Positions 54,683-63,076 of a stretch of DNA of 64,000 nucleotides are shown here, piece after piece (within the stretch, counting starts at the first letter, position 1; the number at the start of each line of letters is the position of its first letter). This DNA comes from Clostridia bacterium (GTDB taxonomy: Bacteria; Bacillota; Clostridia; Oscillospirales; Acutalibacteraceae). Under the pieces are notes generated by a model. It made no database searches. It had not been told where the DNA came from and worked only from the letters and a program-made list of their open reading frames with translations. The stretch is taken from the NCBI GenBank assembly GCA_017625095.1, contig JAGALQ010000041.1:1-64000 (forward strand). The letters are read 5' to 3'. The position numbers and the translations under genes are program-made.

Positions 54683-54703
54683 AAGAAAGGCAAGGTAAAA
54701 ATC

Positions 54704-55138
54704 ATGAAATATATCGTATCACTTAACGGCAAAAGCTATGAAGTAGAGGTCAACGAGACCGACGCAGTTATCACAAACGTTACAACAGCTGCCGGCGCAG
54801 CTCCCGCTCCCGTTGCAGCTCCTGTAGCAGCTCCTGTAGCAGCTCCCGTTGCAGCTCCCGCTCCTGCAGCAGCACCTGCACCCGAGGCAGCACCCGCTCC
54901 CGCACCCGTTGCAGCTCCCTCAGCTGACGGCACAAAGGTTCTCGCTCCCATGCCCGGCACAGTGCTCAAGGTTCTCTGCAGCGTAGGCCAGGCTGTCAAG
55001 GCAGGCGACACACTCTTCATCCTTGAGGCTATGAAGATGGAAAACGAAATCACAGCAGAATGTGACGGTGTTGTAAAGCAGATTCTTGTCGGCAACAGCA
55101 CAGTTGTCAACACAGACGACGTTCTTGCAATTATCTGA
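54704..55138 (+). CDS. biotin carboxyl carrier protein of the decarboxylase
   Basis: A 144-aa carrier. An N-terminal segment of about 27 residues ([19 protein letters not shown]) is followed by a long Ala-Pro swivelling linker (about 30-72), then a biotinyl domain ([37 protein letters not shown]) with the biotinylated Lys in EAMKMEN. It carries CO2 from the alpha to the beta subunit. It lies between gamma and beta genes, with a good ribosome binding site. Confidence 0.95.
   Translation: MKYIVSLNGKSYEVEVNETDAVITNVTTAAGAAPAPVAAPVAAPVAAPVAAPAPAAAPAPEAAPAPAPVAAPSADGTKVLAPMPGTVLKVLCSVGQAVKAGDTLFILEAMKMENEITAECDGVVKQILVGNSTVVNTDDVLAII
54815..54862 (+). repeat. 12-bp tandem repeat in the Ala-Pro linker of the biotin carrier
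   Basis: Four 12-bp units (GCAGCTCCTGTA and variants with CCCGTT or CCCGCT) encode the AAPV/AAPA repeats. Such low-complexity coding repeats can expand or contract by slippage without frameshift. It is coding, not a CRISPR. Confidence 0.7.
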
Positions 55139-55155
55139 TTAAGGCGGTTAAATTA

Positions 55156-56331
55156 ATGTCTTTTCTTGGTGTACTTCAGGGACTTTGGGAAAGTTCAGGC
55201 ATAGCAGCCATCGGTTGGCAGCAGGGCGTTATGCTTCTCGTTTCCTTCGGTCTTCTTTATCTGGCAATAGTAAAAAAATTCGAACCGATGCTTCTTCTTC
55301 CGATTGCATTCGGTATGATGCTTGCAAACCTTCCCGAAACAGGTCTTATGGCAGACCCTGCAGGTCTGATGGATGCAACCCAGAAGGTTGAAGGTGCGCA
55401 TTGGTATGACGACGGTGTACTGAGGCTGATATACGTAGGCGTTAAGAGCAGTATTTTCCCCTGCCTTATCTTCATGGGTGTCGGCGCAATGACCGATTTC
55501 GGTCCGCTTCTCGCCAACCCCTCAAGCCTTCTGCTCGGTGCAGCAGCACAGCTCGGCATTTACATCGCATTTATCATCGCTATTCTCTTCGGCTTCAAAC
55601 CCGAAGAAGCAGCATCAATCGCAATCATCGGCGGTGCAGACGGCCCGACAGCTATCTTTACCGCATCAAAGCTTGCAGCTCACCTGCTCGCTCCCATTTC
55701 TGTTGCGGCTTATTCCTATATGGCTCTTATTCCGCTCATTCAGCCGCCCATTATGCGCCTGCTCACAACAAAAAAAGAGCGTGAGGTAAAGATGGGTCAG
55801 CTGCGTAAAGTAAGCAAGACAGAAAAGATTATCTTCCCGATTGTCGTTACTGTGCTTTGTGCGCTTATCATCCCCTCAACAGCTCCCCTTATCGGTATGC
55901 TTATGATAGGCAACCTCTTCCGTGAGTGCGGCGTTGTTGAAAGACTCAGCGACGTTTCGCAGAATGCCCTTTGCAACATCATAACAATACTTCTTGGTGT
56001 AACAGTCGGTGCAACGGCAAACGGCGAGCAGTTCCTTCAGATGAAGACACTCGGCATCATCGTTATCGGTCTTGTTTCTTTCTCCTTCTCAACCGCAGGC
56101 GGTGTTTTACTCGGCAAGCTGATGTATATCGTCACCAAAGGCAAGGTAAACCCCCTCATCGGTGCGGCAGGTGTTTCCGCAGTACCGATGGCTGCACGCG
56201 TTGCACAGGTTGAAGGCAAGAAGGCTAACCCCACAAACTTCCTTCTTATGCACGCTATGGGTCCCAACGTCGCAGGCGTTATCGGCTCAGCAGTTGCGGC
56301 AGGCTTTATGATGCTCCTCTTCCAGAGCTGA
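55156..56331 (+). CDS. oadB: sodium ion-translocating decarboxylase, beta subunit
   Basis: A 391-aa membrane protein (about 9-11 helices) that decarboxylates biotin-CO2 and pumps Na+ outward. Key motifs are FEPMLLLPIAFGMMLANLP, IGGADGPTAIFTASKLA (with the Asp essential in known OadB) and VTVGATANGEQFLQ. GVSAVPMAARVAQVEGKKANPTNFLLMHAMGPNVAG is conserved near the end. Last gene of the oad operon; its 3' end overlaps the convergent mecA-like gene by 26 bp. Confidence 0.96.
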   Translation: MSFLGVLQGLWESSGIAAIGWQQGVMLLVSFGLLYLAIVKKFEPMLLLPIAFGMMLANLPETGLMADPAGLMDATQKVEGAHWYDDGVLRLIYVGVKSSIFPCLIFMGVGAMTDFGPLLANPSSLLLGAAAQLGIYIAFIIAILFGFKPEEAASIAIIGGADGPTAIFTASKLAAHLLAPISVAAYSYMALIPLIQPPIMRLLTTKKEREVKMGQLRKVSKTEKIIFPIVVTVLCALIIPSTAPLIGMLMIGNLFRECGVVERLSDVSQNALCNIITILLGVTVGATANGEQFLQMKTLGIIVIGLVSFSFSTAGGVLLGKLMYIVTKGKVNPLIGAAGVSAVPMAARVAQVEGKKANPTNFLLMHAMGPNVAGVIGSAVAAGFMMLLFQS

Positions 56332-56884
56332 GCAGACCGACCGCATTTTCTTCGGCGATGCAGTGCCAATGCTCCGCAGTATGTGCCGCAAAAACCGCAC
56401 CCTCGCCAACGATTTTACCGAACTCGGCAAGGCAGGGCTTCAACAGCCCTGTCCCCGTTGTGCGGCTGCGCACAACAAGGCGGTATCTGCCGTCTGAACG
56501 ATAGAGCTTGCTTTCAACAATTAACCCGGAAAGGTTCAGTCTCTCCGCACAGCAAAAAAGCACATCAGCGTTTTCAAAATCACACGCTATGTAATCCGAC
56601 TTTTTCAGCAGATATTTTCTGTTTCTGTTTGCTACGCCGTGCTCAACGGAAAAGAACAGCAGGCAGCCGCCCGTCTCTCTCTGCATCGCTTCAACGAGCA
56701 GTCTGCCGGACGTGTTTATCTCCCGACCGATGCTTTTACCCGCACGCGAAAGCACAGTCCATATAACCCTTTTGGTTTCAACCTTTGAGTAATCCATCTC
56801 CTCATACGTAATATTGAGATTTTTCATATCATCCGCGGTCAGTTCAACGACAATCGCATCATCCGTAAGAACCTCCACTCTCAT
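56306..56884 (-). CDS. mecA: adaptor protein MecA
   Basis: A 192-aa adaptor that delivers proteins to the ClpC unfoldase. The N-terminal region MRVEVLTDDAIVVELTADDMKNLNITYEEMDY matches the MecA substrate-binding domain, followed by a longer hydrophilic middle and a C-terminal region (about 110-190) that would bind ClpC. The ATG at 56884 (MRVEVL) is chosen over the longer frame because a GGGGG run lies 7 nt upstream. It converges on oadB with a 26-bp overlap and is divergent from the Rnf-like operon. Confidence 0.85.
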   Translation of the reverse strand: MRVEVLTDDAIVVELTADDMKNLNITYEEMDYSKVETKRVIWTVLSRAGKSIGREINTSGRLLVEAMQRETGGCLLFFSVEHGVANRNRKYLLKKSDYIACDFENADVLFCCAERLNLSGLIVESKLYRSDGRYRLVVRSRTTGTGLLKPCLAEFGKIVGEGAVFAAHTAEHWHCIAEENAVGLLSSGRGAS

Positions 56885-56989
56885 CCGACAACCCCCTGTT
56901 ACATAAATTTGATCATAACTATCGTACAACCGATATCGACATAAAATCAAGGAACAAATAATGGTATTCACAGAAAGGAGACAATAAAA

Positions 56990-57934
56990 ATGGCAAAAAA
57001 AAGCTCGATTACAGCACAGCGCTCATTAAGCCTTGATCTGCTTGCAATGCTTATTCTGCCCATAGTCAGCTCTTGGTATTTTTATGGCACCGGAGCACTC
57101 AGACTTATTTTTATCAGTGTTATTGTCTGCGTATTATGTGAATTGCTCGGGCGCAGAATTCTCAAGCAGTCGTCCACCGTAACTGACCTGAGTGCGGTTA
57201 CAACCGGCATTATCCTTGCGCTTATGCTTCCTGCAAATGCTCCGCTGTGGATTCCCGTAATCGGCGGTATCTTTGCTATAGCAGCTGCAAAGCTCCCCTT
57301 CGGCTCTGTCGGAAAGCTCCCCTTCTCACCGGCAGCTGCAAGCTTTTCTTTTTTAACTATATGCTTCCCTGACATAATATTTAACTATCCGAGAATTTCT
57401 GCTTTCAGTGCCGCACTTTCCAGCACAAGCAGTTCTTCACTTACATCATTACTTGCAAGAAACGCATCAATCAGTCTCGGCTCCGTCAAGACAATTGACA
57501 TTATCATCGGCAACTTTCCCGGTCCGATGGGTGCCGGCTGCATAATGATACTTGCAGGCAGCGCAATATATATGCTTATCCGCCGCCCGAAGCTTTTCAT
57601 TACGGTTGCAGGCTTTATTCCGGGCGCCGCTCTTGCCGCAATATGCTTCCCGAGAACAGGCAGCCTCTTAACCTCTCTCGTTCTTGAGCTTTGCGCAGGA
57701 TATATAATTTTCGCTGCACTTTTCCTCATAACTGAAGCAGGCACTCAGCCTGAAAAAAATCTCAGCCGCCTTCTCTACGGCTTTACTGCAGGTCTTGCCT
57801 GTATGCTTATGAGACGTTTCGGAGCATTTGAGGAATGCTCATGTTTTGCCGTGCTGATTGTAAATGCAGCATGGCCCGTTGCTGACAAAGCAATCAACAA
57901 ACTTTCAAAGAAAGGAGAAAAGAAAGTAAAATGA
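56990..57934 (+). CDS. RnfD-like membrane protein lacking the flavin attachment motif
   Basis: A 314-aa membrane protein clearly related to RnfD/NqrB: SSTVTDLSAVTTGIILALMLPANAPLWIPVIGG, then TIDIIIGNFPGPMGAG and GAFEECSCFAVLIVNA correspond to conserved RnfD regions. In true RnfD a Thr in a GAT-type motif binds FMN covalently. Here the matching region (about 145-160) reads STSSSSLTSLL without GAT. NPALAAR is replaced by SPAAASF. The protein therefore probably lacks flavin. The first gene of a five-gene operon; AAAGGAG lies 9 nt upstream. It overlaps the CAP lipoprotein gene by 4 bp. Confidence 0.85.
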   Translation: MAKKSSITAQRSLSLDLLAMLILPIVSSWYFYGTGALRLIFISVIVCVLCELLGRRILKQSSTVTDLSAVTTGIILALMLPANAPLWIPVIGGIFAIAAAKLPFGSVGKLPFSPAAASFSFLTICFPDIIFNYPRISAFSAALSSTSSSSLTSLLARNASISLGSVKTIDIIIGNFPGPMGAGCIMILAGSAIYMLIRRPKLFITVAGFIPGAALAAICFPRTGSLLTSLVLELCAGYIIFAALFLITEAGTQPEKNLSRLLYGFTAGLACMLMRRFGAFEECSCFAVLIVNAAWPVADKAINKLSKKGEKKVK

Positions 57935-58731
57935 AAAAGATGAAAATACTTACAGCACTCTTACTCACAGCCATTCTATGCATTGGCCTTGCTTCATGTA
58001 GCCTTACCTTTATGAAAAAGAACAAAAATGATGAGACTACAACCGGCGAAAGGGTTGAATATCCGACAATATACTATAATCCGTTTGATAATTATTACAC
58101 CTATAGTTCGGATAACACAGAAGCTCCTGAACCCGTACCCGTTATCACAACCTCAGATTTCACCACAGCCAACGGTGTGATAACACAGCCGACTCAGCCC
58201 GCTACAACAAAGCCCGGTGTAACGGCAACAACTGCATCTGCCACCACAGCAACGGCACCTGCCACCACAACAACAGCGCCGACAACTGCAGCACCGACAA
58301 CAGCCGCAGCACCGACAACAACCGCAGCACCGACAACAACGGCACCTGCACCACTACCCGACGTTGAAGACAGTAACTTTGAAATTGCCGTTACCAAAGC
58401 GCTCAATGCTGAGCGTGAAGCAAACGGATTACAGCCGCTCACCCGTTCAAAAGAACTTTCGAGCGCAGCTAAGATAAGAGCAAAAGAAATTGCTACAAGC
58501 TTCGCACACATAAGACCCGACGGCAGCTTCTGGTATACTGTCAGCCCTGATGCAAGAGGAGAAAATCTCGCAAAGGACTATTCCACACCTGAAGAGGTAA
58601 TGGCCGGCTGGATGGAAAGTAATGATCACAAAGAAAACATACTTACTGACGATTATAAGACTGTAGGCACAGGCTGTTATTACGATTCGGCCACAGATAC
58701 ATATTATTGGGTGCAGCTTTTCGGCACCTGA
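57931..58731 (+). CDS. CAP-domain lipoprotein inside the Rnf-like operon
   Basis: A 266-aa exported protein. The signal peptide ends at lipobox GLASC (Cys23). A Thr/Ala/Pro-rich linker (about 70-140) leads to a CAP/SCP domain (about 145-266) with FEIAVTKALNAEREANGLQPLTRSKEL, FAHIRPDGSFW and GENLAKDYSTPEEVMAGWMESNDHKENIL, as in YkwD/SafA-type extracellular proteins. It occupies the RnfG position between the D-like and E-like genes but shows no RnfG FMN domain. It is coupled to the RnfD-like gene by a 4-bp ATGA overlap. CAP proteins often act in cell wall or extracellular binding; the role here is unknown. Confidence 0.9.
   Translation: MKKMKILTALLLTAILCIGLASCSLTFMKKNKNDETTTGERVEYPTIYYNPFDNYYTYSSDNTEAPEPVPVITTSDFTTANGVITQPTQPATTKPGVTATTASATTATAPATTTTAPTTAAPTTAAAPTTTAAPTTTAPAPLPDVEDSNFEIAVTKALNAEREANGLQPLTRSKELSSAAKIRAKEIATSFAHIRPDGSFWYTVSPDARGENLAKDYSTPEEVMAGWMESNDHKENILTDDYKTVGTGCYYDSATDTYYWVQLFGT
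58276..58344 (+). repeat. tandem repeat in the Thr/Pro-rich linker
   Basis: One 15-bp and three 18-bp units (GCACCGACAACAACCGCA and close variants) at 58276-58290, 58291-58308, 58309-58326 and 58327-58344 encode the AAPTTT repeats of the CAP lipoprotein linker. It is coding, not a CRISPR. Confidence 0.7.
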
Positions 58732-58771
58732 CAGTTGAGAAACATATTCTGATATAAGGAGGAAAAGATTA

Positions 58772-59941
58772 ATGGCATCAAATAACAAGGCACCCGGTCT
58801 GCTTATGAAAAATGCAGGCATATTCAATCCCGTTCTTGTTCAGGCGGTCGGACTTTGCCCTGTTGTAGCAATGGCGACCTCTGTCAAAAGCGCTGCCCTT
58901 CTTGCAGGCATTTCTGCTGTTATCATCACACTTAGCGAATTTTTTGCCTCGCTTTTCCTCAAGGCCGTTCCCCGTTGGATAAGAATCGGCATATACATCA
59001 TACTCGGCGGTGCAATTGTTGTTCCGTTTATGATTTTTATCGAACGCACAAACGCATCTCTTTTCGGCTCATTCGGCATATATCTGCCTATTATGGCGGT
59101 CAACTCACTCAACGTACTGCGTTGCGAAAGATTTGCCGTTAAAATCTCTCCGCTTGCCGCTCTGGCAGACGGCGTAACCGCTTCTCTGGGTTATTCAGCC
59201 GTTCTTATATTTGTTGGATTTTTCAGAGAAATTCTCGGAAGCGGAAGCCTTTTCGGTGTACAGATATTCAGAGGCTTCTCTATGCCGGGTCTGCTCCTCC
59301 CCTTCGGAGGTTTCCTGATGCTTGGCTTTGCAGGCGCATTGCTCAGAACACTTATTTCAAAATTCTGGCCCAAGTATCTTGATAAAAAACAACCCAAACC
59401 CATAAGCAGCAAGAGCAGGAAAAAGCCCGGTAAAAAGCAAAATGCGCAAACCTTTACAGAGGTTCCCGAATTTGATGCGGACGAATCACTGTTCAGCCTT
59501 GAAGACATCTCACAGTACGAAGAAACCGAGGAATATGATGATTCTGCACGGGCAGAGTACAACCCATCTGTTATTCCGGAACAGCCGACAGCAAAGGTTG
59601 CACACGAAAGCACCGAAAAAGTTATTCCGCCTATTTCATCTGTTAAGGAAAAAGCCGAAACACGTGCTACAGAGCGACCCAAGGCAACTGTTATGCCAAA
59701 GCCTACCGTTACGCATAAACCTCAGCCACCCGTTATAAAGAAGCCTCAACCACCAGCTATTAAACAAACAACAGCCAAAAAGCCTGATATCGGACTTAAA
59801 GAGCTGTCACTTGACGATATTTCTGCAGACACATCCAAGACTTCATCATCGGGTACCAATGCAGAAGACGAACTTGAACTGCTTATGAACCGTTCAATCG
59901 GAGACATCCTTTCAGCGCAAAAGAAGGAGGATGACAAATGA
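58772..59941 (+). CDS. RnfE-like membrane protein with long C-terminal extension
   Basis: A 389-aa protein. Residues about 10-205 align with RnfE/NqrD: GIFNPVLVQAVGLCPVVAMATSV keeps the first Fe-S Cys (Cys29). At the second site the usual VNC is AVNSLNVLRCERFA, Ser112 in place of the Cys, with a shifted Cys118. About six helices. From about 210 on, an unusual hydrophilic tail (about 180 residues) is rich in Lys, Pro, Glu and Ser (QPPVIKKPQPPAIK) and ends with ELELLMNRSIGDILSAQKK, possibly a short amphipathic helix. Standard RnfE proteins (about 200-230 aa) lack this. It overlaps the RnfA-like gene by 4 bp. Confidence 0.85.
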   Translation: MASNNKAPGLLMKNAGIFNPVLVQAVGLCPVVAMATSVKSAALLAGISAVIITLSEFFASLFLKAVPRWIRIGIYIILGGAIVVPFMIFIERTNASLFGSFGIYLPIMAVNSLNVLRCERFAVKISPLAALADGVTASLGYSAVLIFVGFFREILGSGSLFGVQIFRGFSMPGLLLPFGGFLMLGFAGALLRTLISKFWPKYLDKKQPKPISSKSRKKPGKKQNAQTFTEVPEFDADESLFSLEDISQYEETEEYDDSARAEYNPSVIPEQPTAKVAHESTEKVIPPISSVKEKAETRATERPKATVMPKPTVTHKPQPPVIKKPQPPAIKQTTAKKPDIGLKELSLDDISADTSKTSSSGTNAEDELELLMNRSIGDILSAQKKEDDK

Positions 59942-60525
59942 TTTTTGCATTTTTAAACGCCTCTGTTTTCGCCCTGATATTACAGAACTTTGTATTCAAC
60001 GGCGGCTTCGGTATGAGTGAAGCAATACGAATCGCAACAAAGCCGAAGGATTTCTTCCCGATTGCTGTGCTTGTTGCATTTTTCACAAGTGCCACTGCCG
60101 CAGTTTGCAGCTTGCTTGACCTTATAGCCGCAATCAATGCTCTTTCAACCGCAGAACACCTTGGCATATACTGTCTTGTTCTTGCACTTATTTATTTGGT
60201 TTTCACTGGAATCAACCTGCTGATTTACCCCAAAAACAAACAGAACATTCACCGAATCGGTATGGCAGCCGTAAACACACTTGTTCTCGCCGTTCCGATT
60301 ATAAACCGCCGTGCCGCTTTCAACACTGCCGAATCAATCGGTCTCGGTCTCGGTGCAGGCATTGCGTTTATTATCGCTGTTCTGCTTATCTCCGCTGCCG
60401 AAGAGCGCATCAGAGAAAACGACACAATGAGCAACGCTTTCAAGGGCAAGCCTGCTCTCTTTATTTACATCGCACTGATTTCGCTTGGCTTTGCCGGTCT
60501 TTCGGGTCAGTCACTCTTTGTCTGA
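59938..60525 (+). CDS. RnfA-like membrane protein lacking Fe-S cysteines
   Basis: A 195-aa protein of RnfA/NqrE size, with about six helices. The N-terminal stretch ILQNFVFNGGFGMSEAI aligns with RnfA NNFVLSRFLGICPFLG, with Ser27 instead of the Fe-S Cys. The second conserved TNCAVLG is AVNTLVLAV (Thr114 instead of Cys). AESIGLGLGAGIAFIIAVLLISAAEERI and PFRGTPI-like AFKGKPALFI are clearly RnfA-like. Loss of both Cys indicates no shared [2Fe-2S] cluster of the normal type. It follows the RnfE-like gene with a 4-bp overlap and is 9 bp from the next gene. Confidence 0.85.
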   Translation: MIFAFLNASVFALILQNFVFNGGFGMSEAIRIATKPKDFFPIAVLVAFFTSATAAVCSLLDLIAAINALSTAEHLGIYCLVLALIYLVFTGINLLIYPKNKQNIHRIGMAAVNTLVLAVPIINRRAAFNTAESIGLGLGAGIAFIIAVLLISAAEERIRENDTMSNAFKGKPALFIYIALISLGFAGLSGQSLFV

Positions 60526-60534
60526 GGTGATATT

Positions 60535-60915
60535 ATGGCAGATAATGAGTTTGACAAAAAAACTGACGGCGAGCTTCCCGAAGATTTCCGCCCTGTTATA
60601 CCTGAACCTGAAATGCACCGCAGACCCATAATCGGATTCTATAAGAACTATCCCGTTCAGGAAAATCCGACCTCCACCCATACACAAAGCTTTGCCCAGC
60701 AGGAACATAACCGCAAAATAAGAAACGGTATTCTTTACGGCATTGCACTTTTAGCGATTTTTATCATCACCTTCATCATCACCGACACCTGTATTAAAAT
60801 ATCAAAAGAGCCTATCCCCCCGACAACTGCAGCTGTCACACAGGCTCCGACACAGGAAGCCTCACAGGTTACGGAAGAAACATCTGAAGCTGTTGAAGAA
60901 ACATCTGAAAACTGA
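60535..60915 (+). CDS. single-pass membrane protein in the Rnf-like operon
   Basis: A 126-aa protein. The N-terminal 60 residues are hydrophilic (FRPVIPEPEMHRRPIIGFYKNYP), one transmembrane helix spans about 65-85 (ILYGIALLAIFIITFIITD), and the C-terminal 40 residues are Thr/Glu/Ala-rich (TEETSEAVEETSEN) and probably outside the cell. No family recognised. As the last gene of the operon, 9 bp after the RnfA-like gene, it may be an accessory subunit of the same complex. Confidence 0.75.
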   Translation: MADNEFDKKTDGELPEDFRPVIPEPEMHRRPIIGFYKNYPVQENPTSTHTQSFAQQEHNRKIRNGILYGIALLAIFIITFIITDTCIKISKEPIPPTTAAVTQAPTQEASQVTEETSEAVEETSEN

Positions 60916-60917
60916 GC

Positions 60918-60949
60918 AAAAGAACTGTCGCGCAGACAGTTCTTTTTTG
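60918..60949 (+). terminator. terminator of the Rnf-like operon
   Basis: AAAGAACTGTC pairs with GACAGTTCTTT around a 5-nt loop, followed by a T-run. It lies 3 bp after the stop of the single-pass protein gene. Confidence 0.85.
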
Positions 60950-60980
60950 TTGTTTTTCAGTATCTTTTATTCAAAAATAT

Positions 60981-61009
60981 TTGACAAATGAGTAAAACAC
61001 ATATATTAT
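60981..61009 (+). promoter_or_regulatory. consensus promoter of rhaA
   Basis: TTGACA at 60981-60986 and TATTAT at 61004-61009, spacer 17 bp, the same hexamers as the 5S promoter at 28009-28037. No operator-like inverted repeat was seen between it and rhaA. Confidence 0.8.
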
Positions 61010-61050
61010 AAACTATATATACCTAACTTTAAAATAAGGTGGCATAAATT

Positions 61051-62298
61051 ATGACCGAGCGCTATGAATCAGCAAAAAAAATCTACGCTTCAATCGGCAT
61101 TGATACCGATGCCGTAATCGAAAAGCTTGACAGCGTGCGTATATCCCTGCACTGCTGGCAGGGTGACGACGTAAGCGGCTTTGAAAGCAGCGGTGAGCTT
61201 TCCGGCGGTATTCAGGCAACAGGCAATTACCCTGGCAAGGCACGCAATGCGCAGGAGCTTATGGCAGACCTCGACAAGGCACTCAGCCTTATCCCCGGCG
61301 CACACAAGATAAATCTCCACGCAACCTATGCAATCCTCGGCGACGAAAAGGTCAGCCGCGATAAACTCCGCCCCGAGCATTTTGCTCCCTGGGTTGAGTT
61401 TGCAAAGCAGAGAGGTCTCGGCCTCGATATCAATCCGACCCTCTTTTCACATCCCCTCGCAGCAGACGGTCTCACACTTTCTCACCCCGATGAGAAAATC
61501 CGCCGTTTCTGGATTGACCACTGCAAGGCAATGAGAAAAATCGGTGAGTATTTCGGCAGAGAGCTCGGCATCACCTGCGTAAACAATATCTGGATTCCCG
61601 ACGGATACAAAGACGTACCCGCAGACCGTATAGGTCCGAGAAAGCGTCTTATGGATGCACTCGATGAAATCCTTTCAGAGCAGATTGACCCGAAATATCT
61701 TGTAGACACCGTTGAATCCAAGGTCTTCGGTATCGGTGTTGAATCCTATACGGTAGGCTCGCACGAATTCTATATGAACTATGCTGCAACAAGAGGCTGT
61801 ATCTGCCTGCTTGACAACGGCCACTACCACCCGACAGAGGTTGTATCAGACAAGATTCCCTCAATGCTTCTCTTCAGTGACAAGGTTGCTCTACACGTCA
61901 CAAGAGGTGTACGTTGGGACAGCGACCACGTTGTAACATTTGACGATGAGCTTAAAGAAATCGCAAAGGAAATTGTCCGCTGCGATGCACTTGACAGAGT
62001 GCTTATCGGTCTTGATTACTTCGATGCCAGCATCAACCGCGTTGCCGCCTGGATAATCGGCGCACGCAATATGCGCAAAGCACTGCTCAACGCAATGCTC
62101 ATTCCCCACGCACAGCTTAAAGCTATGCAGGACAGCGCCGACTTCACATCACTTCTCGCAATGACGGAAGAACTCAAGCTCTATCCCTTCGGCGACGTAT
62201 GGGAAGAGTACTGTGCACGCAAGGGTGTCCCCGCAAGAGAAGGCTGGCTTACAGACATCAAAAAATACGAAGCTGACGAGCTTTCAAAGAGGGTGTAA
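61051..62298 (+). CDS. rhaA: L-rhamnose isomerase
   Basis: A 415-aa cytoplasmic enzyme that converts L-rhamnose to L-rhamnulose. It has the RhaA pattern [16 protein letters not shown] near the start, [30 protein letters not shown] and [12 protein letters not shown]. Metal-binding regions include [25 protein letters not shown] and DNGHYHPTE. The length is close to the normal 419. AAGGTGG lies 8 nt before the ATG. It is not near other rhamnose genes (rhaB, rhaD, transporter), but followed by a Nif3-family gene and serS, so the rest of the pathway must be elsewhere. Confidence 0.95.
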   Translation: MTERYESAKKIYASIGIDTDAVIEKLDSVRISLHCWQGDDVSGFESSGELSGGIQATGNYPGKARNAQELMADLDKALSLIPGAHKINLHATYAILGDEKVSRDKLRPEHFAPWVEFAKQRGLGLDINPTLFSHPLAADGLTLSHPDEKIRRFWIDHCKAMRKIGEYFGRELGITCVNNIWIPDGYKDVPADRIGPRKRLMDALDEILSEQIDPKYLVDTVESKVFGIGVESYTVGSHEFYMNYAATRGCICLLDNGHYHPTEVVSDKIPSMLLFSDKVALHVTRGVRWDSDHVVTFDDELKEIAKEIVRCDALDRVLIGLDYFDASINRVAAWIIGARNMRKALLNAMLIPHAQLKAMQDSADFTSLLAMTEELKLYPFGDVWEEYCARKGVPAREGWLTDIKKYEADELSKRV

Positions 62299-62301
62299 AC
62301 A

Positions 62302-63060
62302 ATGCCCACCGTCAGAGAGATTTTTGACTATATAAACTCGCTCGCACCGTTTGCAACACAGGAGAGCTGGGACAACAGCGGTCTGCTGCTCGGCGATCCC
62401 GACAAAAAGGTAAGCCGTGTTTCTCTCGCCCTTGATACAACAACCAAAACCGTCAGAGCTGCAAAAGAAAACGGCGCAGAGCTTATGATTACACACCACC
62501 CCGTTATCTTTTCACCTGCAAAAAAGATTCTCGCAGGCAGCGTACCGTATGAGCTTCTCACAAACGGTATAAGCGCAATCAGCGCACACACCTGCCTTGA
62601 CTCTGCCGAGGGCGGTGTTAACGACACGCTTGCTGCAATACTTGAGCTTGAGGATATTTATCCGCTCGAGCTTGACGGCACTGATACTCCGCTTGTAAGA
62701 GTCGGCAGATTAAAAGCTCCGATGAGCGGTGACGAATTTGCAAAGCACGTTAAGGCAAAGCTCGGCTGCAGCTTAAGGCTTGCCAATGCAGGCAACACAA
62801 TAAGTACGGTTGCAGTGTGCGGCGGCTCACTCAGTTCGCTCACCTATGAGCTTATAGGCAAGGTCGATGCATTTGTAACGGGCGATCTCACCCACCACTA
62901 CTTTATCGATGCTGCCGACAGCGGCCTTACAGCAGTTGCCGCAGGTCACTTTGAAACGGAGAATCCCGTTATCACAGTGCTCGCGGATAAGCTGAGCCGA
63001 CAGTTCCCCGATGTTGAATTCACAGTAATAAACCAGGAAAACCCTGTAGTATACTATTGA
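62302..63060 (+). CDS. Nif3-like dinuclear metal protein
   Basis: A 252-aa cytoplasmic protein of the Nif3/YbgI family (also called GTP cyclohydrolase I type 2). [29 protein letters not shown] (metal His pair), ISAHTCLDS and GHFETE near the C-terminus match the metal-binding residues. YqfO-type inserts are absent, so this is the short form. The function of the family is unsettled. It follows rhaA by 3 bp and precedes serS. Confidence 0.92.
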   Translation: MPTVREIFDYINSLAPFATQESWDNSGLLLGDPDKKVSRVSLALDTTTKTVRAAKENGAELMITHHPVIFSPAKKILAGSVPYELLTNGISAISAHTCLDSAEGGVNDTLAAILELEDIYPLELDGTDTPLVRVGRLKAPMSGDEFAKHVKAKLGCSLRLANAGNTISTVAVCGGSLSSLTYELIGKVDAFVTGDLTHHYFIDAADSGLTAVAAGHFETENPVITVLADKLSRQFPDVEFTVINQENPVVYY

Positions 63061-63076
63061 AAGGATATGGCAAACA

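Noticed and set aside
54815-54862. CRISPR-like short repeats in the biotin carrier gene
   Set aside because: They are in-frame coding repeats of an Ala-Pro linker with no spacers; the same applies to 58276-58344.
57931-58731. Annotation as RnfG
   Set aside because: The position fits, but the protein has a CAP domain and no FMN-binding domain.
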